A stretch of 38,548 bases of DNA, from contig JADHTQ010000043.1 of the NCBI GenBank assembly GCA_016784965.1, positions 1-38,548 of the forward strand, given 5' to 3'. Below, one piece after another: positions 1 through 9,177 of the stretch. Made by a program: the position numbers and the translations under genes. The stretch is from Bacteriovoracaceae bacterium. Lineage in GTDB: Bacteria; Bdellovibrionota; Bacteriovoracia; Bacteriovoracales; Bacteriovoracaceae. Numbering within the stretch: the stretch's first letter is position 1; every line of letters starts with the position of its first letter. Under the pieces are notes generated by a model that was not told where the DNA came from, made no database searches, and saw only the letters and a program-made list of their open reading frames with translations.

Positions 1-75
1 ACTAAGAAAGCGGCAATGCTCAAAAATCATCTCGATATCTACATCGCCTTTCACAATACCGTTTTAGTAAAATAG
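1..75 (+). CDS. 3' end of an unidentified gene (partial)
   Basis: Frame 1 is open from the window edge to a TAG at 73-75, giving 24 residues ending HLDIYIAFHNTVLVK. The gene is cut by the window, so nothing can be said about its full length. The HLDIYIAFHN stretch has the feel of the tail of a DDE transposase, where a similar aromatic-His-Asn motif is common, but it is too short to assign. A plus-strand terminator at 203-226 is consistent with a plus-strand transcription unit ending here. This may also be chance open frame. Confidence 0.25.
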   Translation, partial: TKKAAMLKNHLDIYIAFHNTVLVK

Positions 76-202
76 TGAGGAGACGGTTGCCAAAAAGCAA
101 ACAATTAGAAGATTAAAATCACAACAGCTCAGGGAGGAATCTCCAGTAGGGCCCAATACAATAAGCGAATCTTAAAAAACAGTGATGCCAGAGCACTTTG
201 AT

Positions 203-226
203 CCCCACGCTAGTGGGGCAGTTTTT
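203..226 (+). terminator. Rho-independent terminator
   Basis: A perfect 6-bp stem (CCCCAC 203-208, GTGGGG 213-218) with a GCTA loop is followed on the plus strand by a T tract at 222-226. No T run follows on the minus strand, so it should stop plus-strand transcription coming from the left edge. It also overlaps the stop codon of the minus-strand gene that ends at 225. Confidence 0.75.
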
Positions 227-1271
227 ATCTGTTTTGGGATCTTTGGTAAATAAAGGAGTTATCAATATAGCCTGTATCTGGATCGAGCATATCTTTATCT
301 GATCCTTCACTAATGTTTCTATGTGCATCTTCGAATTGCTCTAAACACTGAGCATACTCCGAATAACTTGCACATGTTGAACTTATTTGACCTGTGACAT
401 TTCGCTTTTTGCTGCTCAATTTTGCAATTTCTTTGGCCCGTTTTTTCATAAAAGATTCACAATCATTATCAGTTGCAGAGTTATAAATTTCTCTAACAAG
501 GGCCATTATGGGATCGTATTTTGGATTTATCTTCTCTTTCTTTTTAATTTTTCTAAGCAGATCAAAGGTTTTAAGATATTCATCGCGACTATCTTTAGAG
601 GCCTGGCATGATGTGGCCATACTTGAGAGTTCTGCGCTAATGTCCTTTAAAGCACTCACTGCTGCATCCGCATCACCAATTAAGTATCCAAATCCCCAAG
701 TTGCACCTAGTACAAGAAGTATGACTAAACCAATCACCACCAGCTCAGCATGAGCATCTTCTATGCCTAAAACTTTATTGAAAATCCTTTGGGCACTATT
801 TCTTGCTGATAATTTGTAATTTTCAAGCAGACCGAACACCTCTTGTAGACTTGTCGCTTTTGCTAATGAAATCAGTTTATCATTGACATAAACTTGTCTT
901 TTATAATGATCAAAGACATTAAATTTGATTTCAACTCCCTGATAATTTGCAGAAAAATTTGTCCTATCAAAAGTCATAGCAGGAAGCTGTATTGCTTTTG
1001 ACAGATTTTTTTTGAGGAACTCTTTACTGGTTTGATTTTCTACCTGAGTTATCAAGTTTTGTAAAAAACCTCTTTTTCTTCTGGTCCTGTTATACTTCAT
1101 AACCGAGCCTTTCAGTCTCTTTTGTAGAGAGTAGGCCAAAGATATAGAGAGCTGTTTTGATATAGTTTTGTTAGAAGAGGTTTTGCTATTTTTTTCACCT
1201 ATTTTATTTGCAAAAATTGATTGATTAAATAGCAAAAATGACAAAGTTATAATGAGTAGTTTCTTTTTCAT
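225..1271 (-). CDS. secreted/membrane-anchored protein of unknown function
   Basis: 348 residues. The N-terminus is a clear signal peptide (MKKKLL, hydrophobic run, cleavage near IFA-NK). Residues 30-75 are very basic (KRLKGSVMKY, RTRRKRG). A strong hydrophobic segment at about residues 175-200 (VVIGLVILLVLGATWGFGYLIG) is probably a membrane helix. The C-terminal third is charged and helical with four Cys (SCQAS, NDCES, STCAS, QCLEQ) that could form two disulfides. No family is recognised. It lies 66 bp after the large secreted protein on the same strand. The gap holds a weak terminator-like hairpin and a TATAAT hexamer, so it may have its own promoter. Confidence 0.75.
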   Translation of the reverse strand: MKKKLLIITLSFLLFNQSIFANKIGEKNSKTSSNKTISKQLSISLAYSLQKRLKGSVMKYNRTRRKRGFLQNLITQVENQTSKEFLKKNLSKAIQLPAMTFDRTNFSANYQGVEIKFNVFDHYKRQVYVNDKLISLAKATSLQEVFGLLENYKLSARNSAQRIFNKVLGIEDAHAELVVIGLVILLVLGATWGFGYLIGDADAAVSALKDISAELSSMATSCQASKDSRDEYLKTFDLLRKIKKKEKINPKYDPIMALVREIYNSATDNDCESFMKKRAKEIAKLSSKKRNVTGQISSTCASYSEYAQCLEQFEDAHRNISEGSDKDMLDPDTGYIDNSFIYQRSQNR

Positions 1272-1289
1272 ACTTATATTCTAATACAT

Positions 1290-1316
1290 ATTATATATCC
1301 ACAAAACTGGGTACAA
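1290..1316 (-). promoter_or_regulatory. possible promoter for the 225-1271 gene
   Basis: On the minus strand TTGTAC (plus 1311-1316) precedes a perfect TATAAT (plus 1290-1295) with a 15-bp spacer, which is short for a sigma-70 promoter. The -10 match is strong and the -35 match is moderate. The -35 overlaps the hairpin at 1303-1327. Confidence 0.35.
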
Positions 1317-1327
1317 ATTATGCCCAG
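1303..1327 (-). terminator. weak terminator-like hairpin between two secreted-protein genes
   Basis: CTGGG (1307-1311) pairs with CCCAG (1323-1327) across an 11-nt loop. On the minus strand it is followed by only four T. It could partly terminate transcription of the 1049-residue gene upstream; the short stem and T run make this weak. Confidence 0.35.
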
Positions 1328-1337
1328 CAAGTACCAG

Positions 1338-4300
1338 TTAATTTGACTGCACAATCCTAACACCTGCATTTTGGATCACTCCTGGGTTTTGTATACCTGA
1401 GCTTACAGCACTATCAATAGCTTCTTGATACAAAGAGCCAACCATAGATATGTTAAAATCTCCTGTTGTGGGTACCTCCCCTCCAACAATCAGTGAAATA
1501 TCAGTAACTCCATTTGCGTGGGGTCTTACTTCTCCTGCAATAGTTAATTTATTACATTTATTAAAAAAGCCACGCTCTTCGCAGAGTCTAGTAAATTTTT
1601 TGATAACAGCTTCCATGTCAACAATATGATTATTAATCTTTTCTGTGCTTAGTTGAATCTTGGGTCGATCAACATAAACACCTGGCACATCAACCATTCT
1701 GTAAGATTGTACATGTTCACTTCTTGATATATGCCCAACAAGAGAATCAAATAAAGAGCTCCTTCTTGCTAACGTAACTGCTTTTTTTAGCCTTGCTACA
1801 ATATCATCTCCTGAATCGATAGCAGATTGAGTATTTTTTAAAATCTTAAGTCTTCGCAAAAAACTTGTAAAACTTTTTGATCTCTTGTCCATCTGCTTTG
1901 CTGTCTTTTCAATTGCAATTCTTGCTTGATTAATATTAAATTCAACTGATTCAGAAGAATCTAAGTGATGTAGCAATTGACGATGGCCTTCTGCTCCCAT
2001 GCTTATAGCGTCACCACTGATAACCCCATGTTTTCCACGAAAATTAATATTCACTTTCTCCTTTAAGACTAACTCTGCTGAAAACTTGTTAGTTTCTCGG
2101 TAATAATCAACAAGTATTTTTGCCTGACCATCAGTTAAATCAATTTTGAAACGATCGCGAAAACGTTTAATAATTGTTGGAATATGTGTTTCTTGTCTTA
2201 AAATAACAATGGCATCTAAAGATAAAAAATGACGCAAACGACCTGGGTGATATTCAAACATCTTAGATTTCAAATTAAAACTGTTAGAGATTAATTTTTC
2301 ATAATTTTGAATTCTTTTTAAAATCTTCGCTCCCGCCACCTTTGCCTTACTAAAAGATATAATTAGATCATCACCTGGTACATCTTGGGCCACCCTTGCT
2401 GCAAAATTAGCACAATCAGCACAAGGACCTGTACCAATTCTCATCCATTCACGAGGAAGCTTCATCCCTCTTTTTTCAAGGGCCTGAATTAATCCTGGTA
2501 TACTTTCTAATTCATCTCCAAACTCGTTTAGAGATTCTTGCATAATCTTCAATAAACGTTTATGAAACGCCTCAGGCATAAAGGTAAAAACATGTCTATT
2601 GGTTTTATAGTCTAGGTACGTTGACTCAAGAAAAAAAGAAAGCTGACGATCCTTTGATAACTTATTCATCATAATGCTTTTAAATCGATTTCCAAGCGAA
2701 GCTCCAAAGTTCTTACTAATATAGTCATTAATGTTCTTTAGATAACTAAGTGACGATGCAACATGAAACCCTCTATATTGACTAAGTCCATTTTTACCAT
2801 ACGCAATACTTTTAAATTGAAGATTGCCCACTTTACATGAAGAACAAGATTTGTGCATTTTCATATGAAAGAAATTATTAATATAAGGAGCAAGATCGGT
2901 ATCATCTGGTCCTATGGGAGTTAGTTTTTGCGATTTAGACAATCCTTTTGCTAAATACTTGCCACTTCCGACAATATCAAAAACGCCACTTCCCACAGAA
3001 AGACCTAGCATCAACTGATCAAATCTTTTTGCCAATTGCGTTTTGTTTAATCTTTGCAGCAAAATCTCTTGATCTTTTTTTGCTCCCATCAAAGAAGTAT
3101 TATGGGCCACTAAAGAGGATAATCGAAGATTATCATCGGACACTTGATAGTTTTGATAACTTACATAAAAATCTGTGCCTGTTGCAGTAATCGATGAAAG
3201 ACAAATGGGCAATGTGCCAGAGTATGCACATCCCACCGCAAGCCCAACAGTTGTACCTGCAAGCGCTAATTGAGTTTTTAAAGAATACTTTTGCGCTCCC
3301 AATTTACCTAATTGACACTTGCTGCATATAAATTGCTCTAAACTTCTTTTAATTTGCATGTTTGAAATTGAAGCAACAACATCACTTGTGGAACTTGGGG
3401 CAATCTTAAATACATCACAAGATGAAAGTTTACAAAGCTCTCCAATTGCATCAAATGACTCTTGTACCATCTTTTTTGAAAATTCTTTTACTCTATCTTC
3501 AAACTCCGAGAGTTTTCTAAATTTTAAAGTATACTTTTTTTGATCTTTTTTTAAAGTATCATAATTATTAAGTATTTGCTGATAAATTGTTTGGTAGTAG
3601 TTTGATGCACTTTTTCTATATACTCTGTGCGAATCGGACGAAATTGAGTGTTCAAAATTATTTTCTGGTAACTGTAAAAGCTTATCAATATTTGGTGCTG
3701 TTTGAAATCGTGCAATCATGATCAAATCGTGGGGAATATTTAAGGCCGATAATAGATATTCTTCACTTAAGTTTGCCAAATGAAGACCTTGCCTGCCATC
3801 TTTAGAGACATAACTTAAAATGGGATAGATTTGGGCCATAAGCTGCATGCGTGCATTTAAATCAGAAATAATTAAACGATCACGGGCCAGTATATTTTTT
3901 TTCTTTTTCAGTTGATTTATGAGAGATTTAATACGGTTAAATTCCAATAAGGCAATGAATGTCTTTTTATAAAAATTTTCTACCTCACTTTTTTTGGGAC
4001 TCACCGGAGGTGTCAAAGGCCTGGAGTGCCTAAGAATTTTATCAACGATTTCACTATAAGAAGAATCTGAACATGTACTTTTTATTTTTGAAATATCAGC
4101 TGTAGGATGCACTCCAAGGTGAAGTGCTAAAATTTGTGATTGTCGAAGCTTGGCACTTAATCGTGCAAAATATTTAAGTTTCATTTGCTCAACTATACTT
4201 TCTTTTGCTGTTATAAATGCTTTTGAAGTACTTGTAAGCTGGACCTCTACCTGCTCAACTTGTGCTTGAATATCATTAACCGCTTCTGAAGTAGTTACAC

Positions 4301-4487
4301 CTAGCGGCTTGGGACAGGGAGTTTGTTGTATTAAGGAATTATCAGTTTTTTTTATGTTATATTGACGACAGGTCTTACTGTCATACTGTAGGGAAGAAGA
4401 AGCTTGTCTTGTTTTAGCAAAACTATGACTAACAAAGAAAGCAAATAGTAAAAAAGTCCAAATGAAGTTAATAGAAAACGCTCCCAT
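1338..4487 (-). CDS. large secreted protein of unknown function
   Basis: 1049 residues with an N-terminal signal peptide (MGAFSINFIWTFLLFAFFVS, cleavage near SFA-KT). An N-terminal helical region (about 70-125) has coiled-coil character. Three Cys-x2-Cys pairs occur along the chain (CSKC, CSSC, CADC), suggesting structural disulfides or metal sites. A hydrophobic, Gly-rich stretch near residues 405-440 (LAGTTVGLAVGC) could be membrane-active. The C-terminal 250 residues look like a separate alpha/beta domain. No known family is recognised. The gene leads a likely two-gene unit with the secreted protein at 225-1271 and is divergent from the DUF1207 gene. No good ribosome-binding site precedes the ATG. 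Confidence 0.75.
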   Translation of the reverse strand: MGAFSINFIWTFLLFAFFVSHSFAKTRQASSSLQYDSKTCRQYNIKKTDNSLIQQTPCPKPLGVTTSEAVNDIQAQVEQVEVQLTSTSKAFITAKESIVEQMKLKYFARLSAKLRQSQILALHLGVHPTADISKIKSTCSDSSYSEIVDKILRHSRPLTPPVSPKKSEVENFYKKTFIALLEFNRIKSLINQLKKKKNILARDRLIISDLNARMQLMAQIYPILSYVSKDGRQGLHLANLSEEYLLSALNIPHDLIMIARFQTAPNIDKLLQLPENNFEHSISSDSHRVYRKSASNYYQTIYQQILNNYDTLKKDQKKYTLKFRKLSEFEDRVKEFSKKMVQESFDAIGELCKLSSCDVFKIAPSSTSDVVASISNMQIKRSLEQFICSKCQLGKLGAQKYSLKTQLALAGTTVGLAVGCAYSGTLPICLSSITATGTDFYVSYQNYQVSDDNLRLSSLVAHNTSLMGAKKDQEILLQRLNKTQLAKRFDQLMLGLSVGSGVFDIVGSGKYLAKGLSKSQKLTPIGPDDTDLAPYINNFFHMKMHKSCSSCKVGNLQFKSIAYGKNGLSQYRGFHVASSLSYLKNINDYISKNFGASLGNRFKSIMMNKLSKDRQLSFFLESTYLDYKTNRHVFTFMPEAFHKRLLKIMQESLNEFGDELESIPGLIQALEKRGMKLPREWMRIGTGPCADCANFAARVAQDVPGDDLIISFSKAKVAGAKILKRIQNYEKLISNSFNLKSKMFEYHPGRLRHFLSLDAIVILRQETHIPTIIKRFRDRFKIDLTDGQAKILVDYYRETNKFSAELVLKEKVNINFRGKHGVISGDAISMGAEGHRQLLHHLDSSESVEFNINQARIAIEKTAKQMDKRSKSFTSFLRRLKILKNTQSAIDSGDDIVARLKKAVTLARRSSLFDSLVGHISRSEHVQSYRMVDVPGVYVDRPKIQLSTEKINNHIVDMEAVIKKFTRLCEERGFFNKCNKLTIAGEVRPHANGVTDISLIVGGEVPTTGDFNISMVGSLYQEAIDSAVSSGIQNPGVIQNAGVRIVQSN

Positions 4488-4648
4488 ACGATCTTATCGA
4501 GTAATTCAGTGAATTTCTTAAGCCAGTTATTCCCAAATCAAAAAAGAAGACAAACGTAGTCGGGTTTTAAGTTTTAATTTGCACGAAAATTATATTTAAC
4601 CAACCAATTTCAATGAATATATTTAATGCTTAAGGTAAAATAACTTAT

Positions 4649-5521
4649 ATGCTCGAAATATTGGCCCTAACACCACTTTTACTGTTATCTTTGATCCTTA
4701 CAGGTCTGGGAGATATCATTTATAAGCAAGATGAAAAATTAGAGGCCACCTTTAGCCCCGACACCAATTTATTTGCCCCCTATTTAGCGGCCAATAATGT
4801 TTTAAGAACTAAACTGTCATTTCGCAGAATGCCTTATACCGATATTCCACAGGCAAGTCACACTCGTTATGGAATCGCCATCGGCAACAATTTCAAACTT
4901 CTTCGATATGCCACCAAAGGCCCTAACCCCTCTGGCATGCAATACAATTTTGGTGCTGGCATGATTGAGCAATCAGATTACGATAATGCTTTAGATATAA
5001 TTGGGTGGGATGGACTGATTCGATCAGAGCTTAGCTTTACCATCACAGATAGCCTAGCGCTGCGCCTGGGAGTGTTCCACATTTCTGGACACATCTCAGA
5101 TGAATATTTAGAAAAAGTGGATCGCAAGAGATGGTCGTATGCTAGAAATGAAGTAAACATAGCTATTTCATACAACCTATTTCATAACTATAGAACATAT
5201 TTTGAGGCAGGATATGACTATTCTTCCAATTCAGCAGCAGAAGATGATCCCATCCGTTTTCAAACAGGAATTGAATTTCGTAGTAACCAAACTTTTATTA
5301 TCAACAAGATTGGTGTATTTAGCGCTGTAGATATTCAATCTTTTCAAGAAGACAATTGGAAGTTTAACCAGACCTATCAAATTGGTGCCATGGTCAACAC
5401 TAATGGCTTTGCCAGAATGTATCGACTTTATCTTGAATATTATACCGGCAGGTCTCAGTTAACAGAGTTTTTCAACCATCGAGAGAAGCACTTTTGCATG
5501 GCCTTTGCAGTTGATATGTAA
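4649..5521 (+). CDS. DUF1207-type outer-membrane beta-barrel protein
   Basis: 290 residues. An N-terminal hydrophobic stretch (LALTPLLLLSLILTG) acts as signal, followed by alternating beta-strand sequence rich in aromatic residues. The segment SGMQYNFGAG...DNALDIIGWDGLI, then LRLGVFHISGHISDEYL, strongly recalls the DUF1207 family, where a Y/FHxSxHxxDE motif is conserved. Members are predicted outer-membrane proteins without a proven substrate. An in-frame TAA lies just upstream, so the ATG at 4649 is the earliest usable start; the ribosome site is weak (AAGG about 13 nt away). It is followed by the ChaN-like gene 58 bp downstream on the same strand. Confidence 0.75.
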   Translation: MLEILALTPLLLLSLILTGLGDIIYKQDEKLEATFSPDTNLFAPYLAANNVLRTKLSFRRMPYTDIPQASHTRYGIAIGNNFKLLRYATKGPNPSGMQYNFGAGMIEQSDYDNALDIIGWDGLIRSELSFTITDSLALRLGVFHISGHISDEYLEKVDRKRWSYARNEVNIAISYNLFHNYRTYFEAGYDYSSNSAAEDDPIRFQTGIEFRSNQTFIINKIGVFSAVDIQSFQEDNWKFNQTYQIGAMVNTNGFARMYRLYLEYYTGRSQLTEFFNHREKHFCMAFAVDM

Positions 5522-5579
5522 AACATGTTTAAAATAATACCTGTTGAGTACCACTTCAATTCAATGTAAAATATCGGTA

Positions 5580-7217
5580 ATGGCCAAAAAACCGGACAAA
5601 TCAGAAATTATTTCACTGCAAAAGAGTATTTACTCGTACATGCGCAGTAAGGCCCATAGTTATGAGGGCCAGATGTCCAAAGAGTTGAAAAAATATCAAC
5701 GGGATCAAAAAAAATTTATATCTAGACCTTTTAAATGTTCAAACCTCTCCGAGTTATTAAAATCAATTGAGCATGCCAACATTGTCTATCTTGGGGACTT
5801 CCATACATTTGACCAAAACAGCAAAAACCTCGAAAGATTACTGCGGGCCATAACTGGCAAGCAATCTAACTTTGCCCTGGGGGTAGAGCTAGTTTCTAAA
5901 TTACACCAACATATCATCGATCAATACCTAAACCGCCATATTACTGAAATGGAGTTTTTAGAGGATGTAAATTATCAGGAATCTTGGCGATTTCCCTGGC
6001 AAAATTACAGCAATTTTTTTAAATTGGCACGTCAGGATGATTTCAAAATCTTAGGATTAAACTCTCAAGGAACTCTTGCTCAAAGAGATCAAACCGCAGC
6101 TGAAATTATTACTGATTATTTAAAGGCACACCCTGAAACCACTATTTTAGTTTTATTCGGAGAACATCATATCGTGCCCGACAAACTCCCAAAGTGTGTT
6201 GAAAAAATTATGGGGCCAGATGTTTTACAAACGATCATCCATCAAAACTTGGATGAGATTTACTGGAAGATGCAAGAAAGCAGCTGCAGTAATAGACAAA
6301 TCATCAAATTCACAAGTAGTGAGTTTTCACTACAAACATCTCCGCCTTGGACCAAATATGAAAGTATGATCTATTGGTATGAAAACATGCTTGATGATCC
6401 TGAATTTGATATTCATGAATACTCTAGAGAGACGGGAAATAAAACCTTTTGTAATAATGTTAATGAAAATTTCTTTTATATCTGCAAAGAAATTATTAGA
6501 TCTTTGGGAATAGAAATTGAGCAAAAAAAGCTGGAAGATTTTAACCTATATGACAATACAAAACTAAAATTTGTACTGGGTAAAATCGAAGCAATTGAAC
6601 ATAGTCCTTTGAGTAATTTTTATAAAAAACTAGTGCAAACGGGAAAAACCTTTAAAATCCCCTTCAAACACTCTATGTATTGCTCAAACTATTCAATCAA
6701 CAGGTTGTCCTTTCTTGCAGGGAATCACATTTACTCAATTATTAGAAAAAAGGTAAATCCTGATTTTGAAAAAATACTCACCCAAAATAAGCAAACCGAT
6801 AAATTCTTGTTTTTTCTCTATCAGTGCTTAATGTCATATTTTTCTTCAAAAATTATTAATCCTTATAGAAAATGTGACCTCTATCAAGACTTGCACAGAA
6901 GATACCAATCACAATTTACAAAAAAGAAAAAGAAAAAAAACCTCAAACTAGCATTAGATATAATTGATAGAAACCTGCCTCTAGCTGACCTGCTAAAAGG
7001 CCATGATATAAGGGCCCTACATTCAGCTGCCAAGTCAATTGCCAATTTTATGGCCGATACTCTTTATGATGACTTCTATCAGACACAAAGGCCTTTGTTT
7101 GAAAAATTAATTAACAATGTTTTGTATGGTGAGCATGATTTAGATGATATTAATGAACTGCTTAGTATTTTGTTGCCCCCCAACGATTATAAAAACCAAA
7201 AAAAGCGTTTCTTTTAA
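5580..7217 (+). CDS. ChaN/TIKI-superfamily protein, putative haem-binding or hydrolase fold
   Basis: 545 residues from the ATG at 5580; an upstream TTG (5544) would add 12 but has no ribosome site. Residues about 58-240 carry the signature of the ChaN / haem-binding uptake / erythromycin-esterase-like (TIKI) superfamily: VYLGDFHTF, ALGVELV with a Glu, and VLFGEHHIVP. Unlike ChaN, which is a lipoprotein, there is no signal peptide or lipobox, so it should be cytoplasmic. The C-terminal 300 residues are unrecognised, helical and basic, with a run of six Lys encoded by a slippage-prone A-rich stretch near 6920-6940. It ends 1 nt from the stop codon of the convergent membrane sensor gene. Confidence 0.7.
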   Translation: MAKKPDKSEIISLQKSIYSYMRSKAHSYEGQMSKELKKYQRDQKKFISRPFKCSNLSELLKSIEHANIVYLGDFHTFDQNSKNLERLLRAITGKQSNFALGVELVSKLHQHIIDQYLNRHITEMEFLEDVNYQESWRFPWQNYSNFFKLARQDDFKILGLNSQGTLAQRDQTAAEIITDYLKAHPETTILVLFGEHHIVPDKLPKCVEKIMGPDVLQTIIHQNLDEIYWKMQESSCSNRQIIKFTSSEFSLQTSPPWTKYESMIYWYENMLDDPEFDIHEYSRETGNKTFCNNVNENFFYICKEIIRSLGIEIEQKKLEDFNLYDNTKLKFVLGKIEAIEHSPLSNFYKKLVQTGKTFKIPFKHSMYCSNYSINRLSFLAGNHIYSIIRKKVNPDFEKILTQNKQTDKFLFFLYQCLMSYFSSKIINPYRKCDLYQDLHRRYQSQFTKKKKKKNLKLALDIIDRNLPLADLLKGHDIRALHSAAKSIANFMADTLYDDFYQTQRPLFEKLINNVLYGEHDLDDINELLSILLPPNDYKNQKKRFF

Positions 7218-7218
7218 A

Positions 7219-8634
7219 TTAAACCGCCTCTTGAGCAAACTCTCTTAATAGATCCTTTTTTCGACCTTTTTTGAGTGAAATAAGTTTTCCCAAAGTAGTT
7301 TGCTTTGGCTTTGGCCGATTAAAGATTAGTGTGACCTTACTACCAATGATCTGCTTTTTGTCATCAGTAGTATTTTCAAAAGAGATGTTGCCGCCGAACT
7401 CTTTCATCAAACCTTTGGCAACCATGATATCTAAGTCTTCCATCTCTTCTTCTTGGCCCAGACCCATTTCACTTCTTAGAAATTCTGTGGAAAGACCTAT
7501 ACCGCTATCTATAATGTTAACAATAAGCAGTCCCCCCAACTCGCGAGTCGAAATGTTAATATGCCTTTTTCTATCAAGTCTGGTACATCGCTCGATGGAT
7601 TTGCTGAGTACATTATAAAATACCTGTTGAATGCCTTCTTTGGTGGAGAGAGCTAATTGGTTTTCACTGATATTAAATTCAACTGCAACCCCTCCGGTAA
7701 AAATCTTTGAGGCCAACATATCTACAATAACACTGACGTGCTCTGCGACTTTTACTTCCTCTAAAGCAAGGAATGCAGTAGGCTCTATAATATCTTCAAC
7801 AACAGGTTCCGGTACTATTTCTAAGCCGTCTGAATCCTGCTCCTGGTAGGTCTCCAGCATGAATGCATTTAACTTCCCACCCAGAAGATCACTGTTGTAC
7901 CTGTTAAAGAGGCCTTGGCAATTGGGCAGATCATTGTGCTTTAATGCAGACCCAATTATCTCTTCTACTTTTGTTGGTGAGAACAAATCATTGGATTGCA
8001 TAACCACGAAGGCATCTTTTTCAAAGGTTGCATTAACCAAATTTTTCTGTCTTTGTTCCAAGTAGGACCAGCCCACAAGAAAGATCAAAAGCACGATTGA
8101 AGCGTAGATAGACGTTTTAAGTAAAAGGGCAGTCTTGTCGAAACCTTGTTTTGTCTGCTCGATTGATTCTAAAACATTGTCTTTTAAACTTTCAATTATA
8201 GAAAATCTGGCCGTTAGGTTTGATAATAAATCCGCCGAAACATTGTTGGCCCCACTAACTCTGCCAATTTTTTCATGAAACCAATGTACGTTTGCAGTAG
8301 CATTATTTAACTTTTTTAAAGTGACTTTGAGTTTTTGGGTTAGTAGGTTTTCCATCATCACAATTGTGTCACTAAGACACTCTTCGGTGGTGTTCATAAA
8401 GCCAGTCGTCAGATAATCCGACAAACCGCTACCTATCAATCCTGCTGTATAGGTCTGGTTTAGCCTGATAAAACAAGTATTCACACCCTCAGAGAGACTT
8501 GTAAAATTTTTAACACCTGTTGATAATCCTAAAACTAGGTACAACGATACAGTCATTACAGAAAAGACAAGCACATTTGCATAATTTCTTTTTTTAACTA
8601 GCATCTCAAGTATTTTTTTCCTCTGCACTTTCAT
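7219..8634 (-). CDS. two-TM sensor-like protein with degenerate histidine-kinase ATPase domain
   Basis: 471 residues. A membrane helix lies at about 20-38 and another at about 172-190, enclosing a periplasmic helical domain of some 130 residues. The C-terminal part (about 305-445) is a GHKL-type ATPase: N-box region QVFYNVLSKSIERC, G1 box DSGIGL, and a terminal KGLMKEFGGNISFEN stretch. No HisKA helix with a phospho-accepting His is visible. The second N-box Asn, normally NxLxNA, reads Lys (NVLSKS), and no clean GLGL G2 box is seen. It may be a pseudokinase or an unusual kinase. No response regulator is adjacent, but the ECF-like sigma/anti-sigma pair lies just upstream. A good sigma-70-like promoter precedes it. 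Confidence 0.7.
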   Translation of the reverse strand: MKVQRKKILEMLVKKRNYANVLVFSVMTVSLYLVLGLSTGVKNFTSLSEGVNTCFIRLNQTYTAGLIGSGLSDYLTTGFMNTTEECLSDTIVMMENLLTQKLKVTLKKLNNATANVHWFHEKIGRVSGANNVSADLLSNLTARFSIIESLKDNVLESIEQTKQGFDKTALLLKTSIYASIVLLIFLVGWSYLEQRQKNLVNATFEKDAFVVMQSNDLFSPTKVEEIIGSALKHNDLPNCQGLFNRYNSDLLGGKLNAFMLETYQEQDSDGLEIVPEPVVEDIIEPTAFLALEEVKVAEHVSVIVDMLASKIFTGGVAVEFNISENQLALSTKEGIQQVFYNVLSKSIERCTRLDRKRHINISTRELGGLLIVNIIDSGIGLSTEFLRSEMGLGQEEEMEDLDIMVAKGLMKEFGGNISFENTTDDKKQIIGSKVTLIFNRPKPKQTTLGKLISLKKGRKKDLLREFAQEAV

Positions 8635-8677
8635 AAACCTTGCCCTTTTTTTTGGTTTGCAAAGACTCTATAGTAAA

Positions 8678-8705
8678 ATTTTACAAGCTCCTGGATTAGA
8701 GTCAA
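8678..8705 (-). promoter_or_regulatory. promoter of the sensor-like gene, bracketed by an inverted repeat
   Basis: On the minus strand TTGACT (plus 8700-8705), 16 bp, then TAAAAT (plus 8678-8683): a good sigma-70-type promoter about 45 bp before the ATG at 8634. The arms GACTCTA (8664-8670) and TAGAGTC (8697-8703) form a 7-bp inverted repeat around it, which may be an operator. Confidence 0.6.
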
Positions 8706-8826
8706 GAAAGAGGTTAATTATGCCGGTAGTGTAGTGCCCAATTTGCTCGATATTTAGGGACTTAGAGCACTTTTAACAAAAAACAAAGCAACTTGCTCAA
8801 CTTTTAATTAAAACAGTTAAAAATTG

Positions 8827-9177
8827 TTACTTAAAAAATATATTTTTGAAAGAAGACTTGAGTCGATTCAACCAGTTACGGGACTTAAGATATATTTTGG
8901 ATCTATCTGTTAGGGAGCTTTCATCAAATATTTCATGAATTTCATGTTTTAGTGTTTCAAATATTTCATCGCTTAATGGGTTGTGTAAAATATGTTCATC
9001 AATAGTTCTTAGAAAATCACGAGAATTTTTTAGGGCCTTGCGGCAGTGATGACAAGTTGAGATATGGTCTAACAGTTTATCATAACGTTTATCTGCCTCA
9101 TCGCGATCGAGTAAATATAGTACTTTTCTAGAGTGGATGCAAGAATCTGCATCTGTCTTATTTTCAGTTATAAGCAA
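8827..9177 (-). CDS. putative zinc-finger anti-sigma factor
   Basis: 116 residues. The pattern Cys13-His, then LLDHISTCHHCRKAL with His-x3-Cys-x2-Cys, matches the zinc-binding module of ZAS/zf-HC2 anti-sigma factors. No membrane helix is present, so it would be a soluble anti-sigma. It starts at a TTG inside the end of the sigma gene (14-nt overlap). A strong ribosome site GGGAGAG lies 4 nt before this TTG, which settles the start. Translational coupling with the preceding sigma-like gene supports the partner assignment; binding itself is inferred. Confidence 0.7.
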   Translation of the reverse strand: MLITENKTDADSCIHSRKVLYLLDRDEADKRYDKLLDHISTCHHCRKALKNSRDFLRTIDEHILHNPLSDEIFETLKHEIHEIFDESSLTDRSKIYLKSRNWLNRLKSSFKNIFFK

